Origin: Buxus sempervirens
Lineage: Eukaryota; Streptophyta; Magnoliopsida; Buxales; Buxaceae
NCBI GenBank assembly: GCA_947561395.2
Contig: OX387190.1
Coordinates: forward strand, 26,468,858-26,532,857
Direction: 5' to 3'
Length of the DNA stretch: 64,000 bases
This document shows, piece by piece, positions 57,801 through 64,000 of this stretch. The translations under genes and the position numbers were made by a program. Under the pieces are notes generated by a model. The model did not search any database, was not told the origin of the DNA, and was given only the letters and a program-made list of their open reading frames with translations. Each line of letters begins with the position of its first letter. Within the stretch, counting starts at the first letter, position 1.

Positions 57801-60800
57801 CAAAATTTGGATCACTGGTTTGAAGCGATCCATGGTTGGAGAGACACTAATTGAACAACAAAAGACTTTGTTTATTTTTGTAATTGGAATGATGGTATGG
57901 TTTTGCGGCTTTTCATACACAGATAGATGTAGTGAGAATCGTCTATGAGGATGGTTCAAGTTTTGCATTTTATGGAATATATTCATAATTTAATGAAATT
58001 AAGCACTTATTTCCAAGAAGAAAATTATCATTATTAATGTTTTCGAATATCTTCTGGTCTATGATTATATGATATTTGTATTGTCATTTGTTATGCAGTA
58101 TGCCTTCTTTTCTTCCCCCATTTTATACTTAGTTTTTACGTCTTATTTTTATACAGGATTTCTGTAATGTCCAAAACTTGTATTCATAATTATTTTTAGG
58201 TTTTTTTGGTAATCGAATTCTTTTATGGGTGTATGACACCCTTTCAGAGAGAAATGTAAGCCAACCATTGTGGAAGGTTTTGGGTATTTATTTGTCCTTG
58301 TTGTTGAGAAGTTTGAAGTGGAGATACCGCAGAACATTAAATTGGCATTCCTTTTGCAGTTTGTGAATGTTTTATATGATTCAAGCTCTTTAAAAGTAAA
58401 CTCTGACATAATGCTTTTATCAACTTCTGAAACAGAGAGAAAGACTTGGATGAAGTATTGCAGTCGCATACTGTTTATTCAAACGTTTCAAAAGGAGTCC
58501 TTGCCAAGTCAAAAGACTTGGTGATGGCTTTTGGGACAGATGATCAGTCAAAGATATGCTTGGAGGTTAGTATTAGAGTCTATTTATTATTTCTGTTGGA
58601 ATATTGTAGCATGTGGTAATTCAAGCACTATGTTCTACAATGCAAATGTTTTAAACCCTGCCTGGACATTAAGATACCTAGGAGAGATGACGGTTCTTCC
58701 TGGTTAAGCCATCCAGTTTCTGTGAGTTCTACATAATCATCATCTGCATACATTCCAAATGTTTGGAAAAATTCACGAAAATTAGAAAATAGTACATGTA
58801 TTTGTTTCGAATAATTGGCACAAAAACTGAATGGGACCTTCCAAAAAAGACAAAAGGGTTATTGGTAAAACAATTAACCAGATTATGGAAACTAAAGAGA
58901 ACCAACAACAAGAGAAGATTAAAAGTGTCATAAACTCACATTATGGGAAAATGGAAACAAGGAAACCTGAAAAATCAGAACCAAATAAAGTGGGAAAAAA
59001 CGGAAGTAAATAAAGATTTAAAGGAAAAAACTATCGGCAGCATACAGCATATAATCCCCAAAGGCTAAGCAATATTTTTTTTTAATCAAAACCAATCAAT
59101 AAGTAAAACAAAGCTTGGTAAAAAAATGAATACAATGTCAAACATCTTTGTTTAGAAGCATTATGTGATAAACAAACTTGAGGGTTTAAGCCTCTTTCTT
59201 TGGAAGAGTGTTACGAGTCAGAGAGGTGAGACTCCATTATCAAACCTTGTAAAGGTTGATGAGACTCCAATCCTTTTAAGGCATATTTCTTGGTGGTGGT
59301 GAGACTCCATTCCCAAGCCCTAGTAAAGGTTGGTGAGATTCTAATACTTTCTCGGGTTATCCTGCATCAATTCTAGTATCAGAGCAAGTTCACATCAAGG
59401 GATCCTATTCGTGGTTTCTCAATTTTTTGAAGATTTATTTGATCAAGGTTCGTGTATTCGTGATTTCTCAAATTTTTGAAGATCCGCTCCGAGTCTCCAC
59501 ATGTTTTTCTTCCTAACTGCTGATAGTGATCGTGGTGCTCTTATTACAAGATCATCTGCCAACCTTCTTAGTCAACAGCATCAACGTGATCACGGATAGT
59601 TTCAACATCAACTTGAAAAAAATAAACGAGAATTGTTTTTCGGTTTGTGCTCTTCCTTTGTTCTTTGCATCGACAACTAAACCACTGTTATCTCAAAGCT
59701 TGGTCGATGCTCCACCAAGATATTGGGTTCTTTCAGATTTCTATCATCATCTAATCTTGATTTGTGACGACGCACAGCGTGAGGAACTGGTAAAGAGAAA
59801 GTCGATTCAGCCTCCATGACGGCTTTAAGAAGGTGTTATTTGACCGTTCAATATCAAGCAGTAGGCAGTCTTTCTTCAGAATTTTTTTTTGGATTTGAGA
59901 ATTTCATCTCGAGTTGAAGGACAGGTGACACGGTGGGGAATGCCTAACCTACAAGGGTTGAACCAAGCAGGCTAGTTGTCTTGATCTTGATAAAACATGA
60001 AGTTTTGAGAAGACAGTCTCAAAGCTGAAAGCTTGTTGCGGAGAAGAAGACCTTTTTCTAGGGTTTTAATATGGTACAAGATGTACCTTAACAACCCCTT
60101 AATAGAAGAAACAAAACAAAAGCTTGGTTGAAGTTGTGTTGAAGAAAGGTGAGGCTTGTTACGGGACTTGACACGCACATTTACTAAACCAAAAGATGAG
60201 GGCTTGTTGAAAAGTTTTAGTCTTTTGGGATATGTTATGATACATGGCATGTACCATAATATGAAAAGAGAAAAAAAGGGCTACAATGTGATACAAATAT
60301 TGAAGAGGTGTAAAATGAAAATCCTAACTTGTTTGAAGAGTACCAAATACAAACTTGTCAGAGCCGAGTTTTCCTTGAAGTAAGGGGGAATGATTTAGAT
60401 GTGGAGCCCACCCAGTTTGTGTCAAGATCTTCATAGGGTTATAGATTAAGTGGGATTCTTATCATTATCTTTTCTTAGTTTGAATAAAATTAGAATTTGA
60501 TTTCAAATAGGGAATTGTGTTTATTTATAAATAAGCATGTAATCTTCCATTTGAAGCAGTAATAAGAATAATATTTTATTGGGTTCTTGAGGTGAGACTC
60601 TCAGTAGTGGTGAGACTCCATTATCAAACCTTGTAAAGGTTGGTGAGACTCCAATCCTTTAAGGCATATTTCTTGGTGGTGGTGGTAGTGAGACTCCATT
60701 CTCGAGCCCTAACAAAGTTTGTTGAGATTCCAATACTTTTTAGGGTTATCCTGCATCACCTTTCCTTCCAATTTCTCAACAGATGGCAAAAGAGAGCCTT

Positions 60801-63408
60801 TTCCAAGAAGTATTACCTCTGTAGTTGAAGGAAAAGGATAAGTTGGGAGGAGACTTCCATGGCTCCTTGGGATAATAAACAATGATGAGAAGCTTCAAAT
60901 ATCTCTAGCTAGATTTCATTGAATGAAAAGATATTCCAGATGTTGAAACTCCACTTTGCATAGCATGTACCTGCCCGGTAAACCCCTAGATATAGGGTGG
61001 TCCTCCATGAGAAGTTTGTCTGATATCAAATGACATCCAAACACCAAATATGGGGATAATTCACCTATCAAGACAGCACAACCCTCCAGAAAATTCCTGA
61101 CTAGGTCAAGGATTGTCATAATGAGAAATTTCCCTTATTTTTCTTCTACTGCCCACACCTTGTTATCACTATTACCTTCCATGAGAACTGTCTTCCTCAA
61201 TCTAGCTCAGAGGAATAAGCATTCAATCATCTCTCTGAAGTAGTGATCCGTCATAAATGTTGTGTACCAATTGACCTTGTCTCGTCTTATATTAGAAAAT
61301 TAATTTAATCCTGACCCAAGATTGGCAGTTGGATCATGGATGTATAAATGAGGGGAAAGCTCACAGAATCTACTCAGAGAACTCCAATTATTCTCTCAAA
61401 ATCTGATCCTCTTTGCATTGCCAACATGAATCTAAGGAGATGCTCCAACTCACACCATATGAAGTAGAATGGACTATACAAAGAAATTTGCTGCAAATAA
61501 TCCTCTTTCACAAAAAAATAGAAGTCGAAAGCAAGTAGAACAAGATAACGTCTGCCTCTTTGATACCAAGTTAGTGGTTATGATTGAAGGTCACGAGAGA
61601 TTAGAAGAAATTTCCTTTTTTTATTTTTTGGTTTTTTTTTTAAATTTCGGGATCATATTACTACTGGTAAAGCTGCCACTCAACATGTAATTTATATCTA
61701 CTATTGTAAAGTATTTTACCAGCATACGTTTTTTGCATGCATTCTGGGATTGAATTCATCTGGTTCTCACTCTCAAGAATTCATTCCCATTTTTCCATTT
61801 TTTTTTCTATAGATCATATTATTATTATTACTGTCCTGATTCTTTTAGTTGATTTATACTTTAATGTTGTAAAATCTTTATCAGTGTAAGTTTTTGCATG
61901 TATTGTGGGTATGAATTCAATTGATTATCCCTCGAGGAATTCATTTCATAACTTAAATTTTGTTTTGTTTTGCATGTTCTGTAATGAGAATAACTGTTTC
62001 CTGCCAAAACATCCTTATATTGAATTTTGAACTTGAACTAATTTGTCAATCTTTGTAGTAAAAAACTTGTAATACTATTTTTCCACCCAAAAATAAAAAA
62101 TAAAAACTTTTAATATTATGCTACTTTCTATGTGCATCCTTGACATGTTCAATCTCTTGCTTTTCATATGCTTTTAACATTTTGGAAAAATTGTTAATTT
62201 TTAAACAGTGTAAAAAATGATGTGAACATTACTAATCTTTTATTTTGGTTTTAATTTTCTAATTTTTTTCTTTTGGGTTTTTTTTTTGTTTTTTTGTTTT
62301 GGTTTTGTACTCTCAAAAAATTCATAAACTATATTTTGAAAAAACTGCCTGTTTGTCTTGTGTTCTGTGGAATGTGTGGCTCTTGATGGGTCACTATGAA
62401 CTGTGAGAGGCCCAATCTTTGGTTGTGCCAACCGACTCAGGGGACCTATATGCAGGTCAGTTGGTGTAACGTCAGGTCTTGCCTGCACTTTAAAGCTTGG
62501 CTTCAAGCTACTCTGCTGAAATTATCAGTATTTGTAACACTAGAACTTGAGTTATTTTGAGAACTGTGTTAACTCATCAATTATGTCTATTATCAGATTT
62601 TGGAGAAAGGAGAGCTTCAAGTTGCGGGTAAAGAAAGGGAATCTCAGCTATCGAGTCAGTTCCGGGATATTGCTACAATAGTCATGGAGAAGACCATCAA
62701 TCCTGAAACTCAACTTCCATATACGATTAGCATGATTGAGCGGCTTATGCATGAAATACATTTTGCTGTTGATCCACATAGCAGCTCAAAGAAACAGGTC
62801 ATTTGATTTGTGTTGGCATGGATTTGATTATATGTCACTCGGTCTTCTGGTTCCTAATAAATTCCTTGTCTTTCCTTCATCATAATTTTGTGCATGTAAA
62901 GGAAGAATAATAAAAGAAAAGTGGTCATCTTTTGAGTCATAATGGTCAAATTTAAAGCAATGATGTTTTATTTTCCACTTTCTTACGGTTGTGAGTAAGC
63001 TTTTCCAATTGATACGTATTTCTGCAAGAACTTTTATATACCTCATATTCTGGAATTTTATTATCTTCAGAAAAAAGTCTCTATTTCTGAATAAGAACCT
63101 CAGAGATGAAAATGGCAATATTTTATCAGGCCAATATATTTGACGTGTTTGTGAATAGTTGTGAATAGCTAAACATTATTTGTGCTACCATATTTTTTTT
63201 TACGCCTACTCTTATTTCCGGCTAATGATTTCTTGTGCAGGCCCTAGAAGTTATTCATGAGCTTCAGAAGCACTTCCCTATAAAACGGTCTCCAATGAGA
63301 CTCCGACTCATGGTGCCTAGAAAAAGTTGTGTATCACTTATGGAAAAACTCAATGCCTGGAATGCTAGCATTAACTCAAAAGATGAATCTGGAAGTCAGC
63401 TATGTGTG
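54830..63408 (+). CDS. SBDS: Ribosome maturation protein SBDS, 3' end beyond the window
   Basis: Orthologue of the Shwachman-Bodian-Diamond protein, which in eukaryotes works with EFL1 GTPase to release eIF6 from late 60S ribosomal subunits in the cytoplasm. Four exons are visible: 54830-54963, 58436-58565, 62597-62797 and 63241-63408, all with GT-AG introns and consistent phase, giving 211 residues. Residues 1-88 form the N-terminal FYSH/SBDS domain ([19 protein letters not shown], then [10 protein letters not shown] and FGTDDQ). Exon 3 holds the central region ([17 protein letters not shown]) and exon 4 starts the C-terminal domain ([10 protein letters not shown]). The missing part should hold the rest of the C-terminal domain. 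Introns 1 (3.5 kb) and 2 (4.0 kb) are swollen by retrotransposon remnants; intron 3 is 0.44 kb. No damage to the coding part is seen. Confidence 0.93.
55480..57305 (-). mobile_element. Decayed L1-type LINE ORF2 inside SBDS intron 1, minus strand
   Basis: The minus strand starts at 57305 with an ATG reading [16 protein letters not shown], then [13 protein letters not shown]: the endonuclease start. It continues with [15 protein letters not shown] and FTWSN (56899-56740), the [12 protein letters not shown] block (56595), [13 protein letters not shown] (about 56010), the [17 protein letters not shown] region (about 55790) and [19 protein letters not shown] (about 55670). Many stops and frameshifts occur. 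The YADD region is missing, so an internal deletion joins the fingers to the part after the active site. Confidence 0.8.
59221..60758 (+). mobile_element. Small non-autonomous LTR retrotransposon in SBDS intron 2
   Basis: The 3' LTR is 60391-60758 (368 bp, TGATTTAGATG...CTGCATCA), preceded by a purine tract taagggggaa. A partial 5' LTR (about 59221-59369) matches its last 150 bp: tgagactccattatcaaacc, ggcatatttcttggtggtgg and gggttatcctgcatca. Directly after comes attctagtatcagagcaag, close to the initiator-Met primer-binding site. The 1-kb interior has no RT, integrase or RNase H. It is thus a TRIM/LARD-like element in sense with SBDS, with its left LTR truncated or diverged. The LTR itself contains repeated gtgagactccat units. 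Confidence 0.7.
60759..62596 (+). other. Rest of SBDS intron 2
   Basis: Intron sequence without recognisable elements. T-rich runs occur near 61616-61640 and 62255-62300. The phrases at 62360-62510 look unique. Nothing supports a nested gene. Confidence 0.4.
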
Positions 63409-64000
63409 GTAAGTCAGATTAGTACCTTTAAGGCCCTAGAAGTTATTTTTTTTTTGTCAGTTTACAAGAACTTCAAGAGGGTAAAGATTGGCCAGTTTGT
63501 GTTTAGAGTTTGATTTATGCTTGGAATGTTTGCTCAAACCATAACTTACACTTCTTAGGAAAGCTACAATTTGCAGAATACTCCATATGTTAGGTTATGA
63601 TGTTTGGAAAATTTCTAGAACAGCTCATTTTTACGCTCCTGCAATATAGTCAAATGTTTGGTCTTGTCCTACCGGGCCAAGTTTAGATTGGTGGCCAGTG
63701 TCCAATAAAAGGGGGTTAGAATGACCAAACAGGGAATATCCATTTCAGTATTCCAGCTTCAATGCTGTAATAGGCCAATAGTAAACTTATAAATGGTTAA
63801 GGTTGAATTGGCTCTCTCCAATTGGTATATGTCAAGAAAAACTTGAAAGAAATTATATTTACCTAGATATTGATTTATTTATTTATTTTTTTTATAATTA
63901 AATTCAGGAATTTCATTCAAATAAAATAGAGCAAAAGGTACAAATGAGATTTGTATATGAAATGTGTAGCAACCTCAAAAACAAAACACAAAAAAGTCCC
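63409..64000 (+). other. Start of SBDS intron 4, running off the window
   Basis: Begins with the donor gtaagtc at 63409. The next exon is not in the window. At 63432-63446 there is an exact 15-bp repeat of the beginning of exon 4 (gccctagaagttatt), then a T-run. Confidence 0.6.

Noticed and set aside
59526-59819. 97-codon frame inside the SBDS intron 2 element as a gag gene
   Set aside because: No gag features, and the start codon is not ATG.

Overview
This window is eukaryotic nuclear DNA from a flowering plant, very probably a eudicot. It is AT-rich, its genes carry GT-AG introns, and most of the sequence is transposon-derived. The host genes are plant-type: an R2R3-MYB of the MYB52/54/56/105/117 group, a PAT1-branch GRAS protein (SCL1-like), the chloroplast ABC ATPase ABCI10, and the ribosome maturation factor SBDS. 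I cannot name the species. I see no operon, CRISPR array, rRNA gene or convincing tRNA gene.

Left part (1-24.5 kb). A minus-strand gypsy-type LTR remnant runs off the left edge to 2246. It is followed by a MITE-like element with poly-C tracts (2896-3252) and a tandemly duplicated block (about 3766-7556). The first copy of that block is interrupted by a 2.4-kb solo LTR (4106-6540) with a perfect 5-bp target-site duplication (TSD). The two-exon MYB gene lies on the minus strand (7657-8849). From 9 to 24.5 kb there is no credible host gene. That stretch holds a 5'-truncated LINE tail with a 16-bp TSD, a hAT-like element with a second hAT MITE nested inside it, another copy of the same MITE, a Mutator-like long-TIR MITE, and several short tandem and direct duplications.

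Middle part (24.5-47 kb). The single-exon GRAS gene (24574-26361, +) is followed by copia debris and then ABCI10 (29555-32776, -). ABCI10 has six recognisable exons, but one extra base in exon 5 shifts the frame between the ABC signature and Walker B. Just beyond it sit two young retrotransposons: a full-length L1-type LINE with both ORFs open (33773-39937) and a complete Ty1/copia element with one open polyprotein frame and nearly identical LTRs (40278-46999). Both have clear TSDs.

Right part (47-64 kb). A 3.3-kb gypsy-type LTR region carries a Tourist-like MITE. Next come further hAT MITEs, copies of the long-TIR MITE family, and two LINE 3' fragments lying head to head. The SBDS gene (+) starts at 54830 and runs off the right edge after four exons. 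Its first two introns are enlarged by a decayed LINE and by a small non-autonomous LTR element.

The host genes do not form a functional cluster; they are ordinary neighbours separated by transposon sediment. I found no convincing new biological system. The best leads are the ABCI10 frameshift, the intact LINE, the young copia element with no recognisable primer-binding site, and the palindrome array inside the solo LTR.
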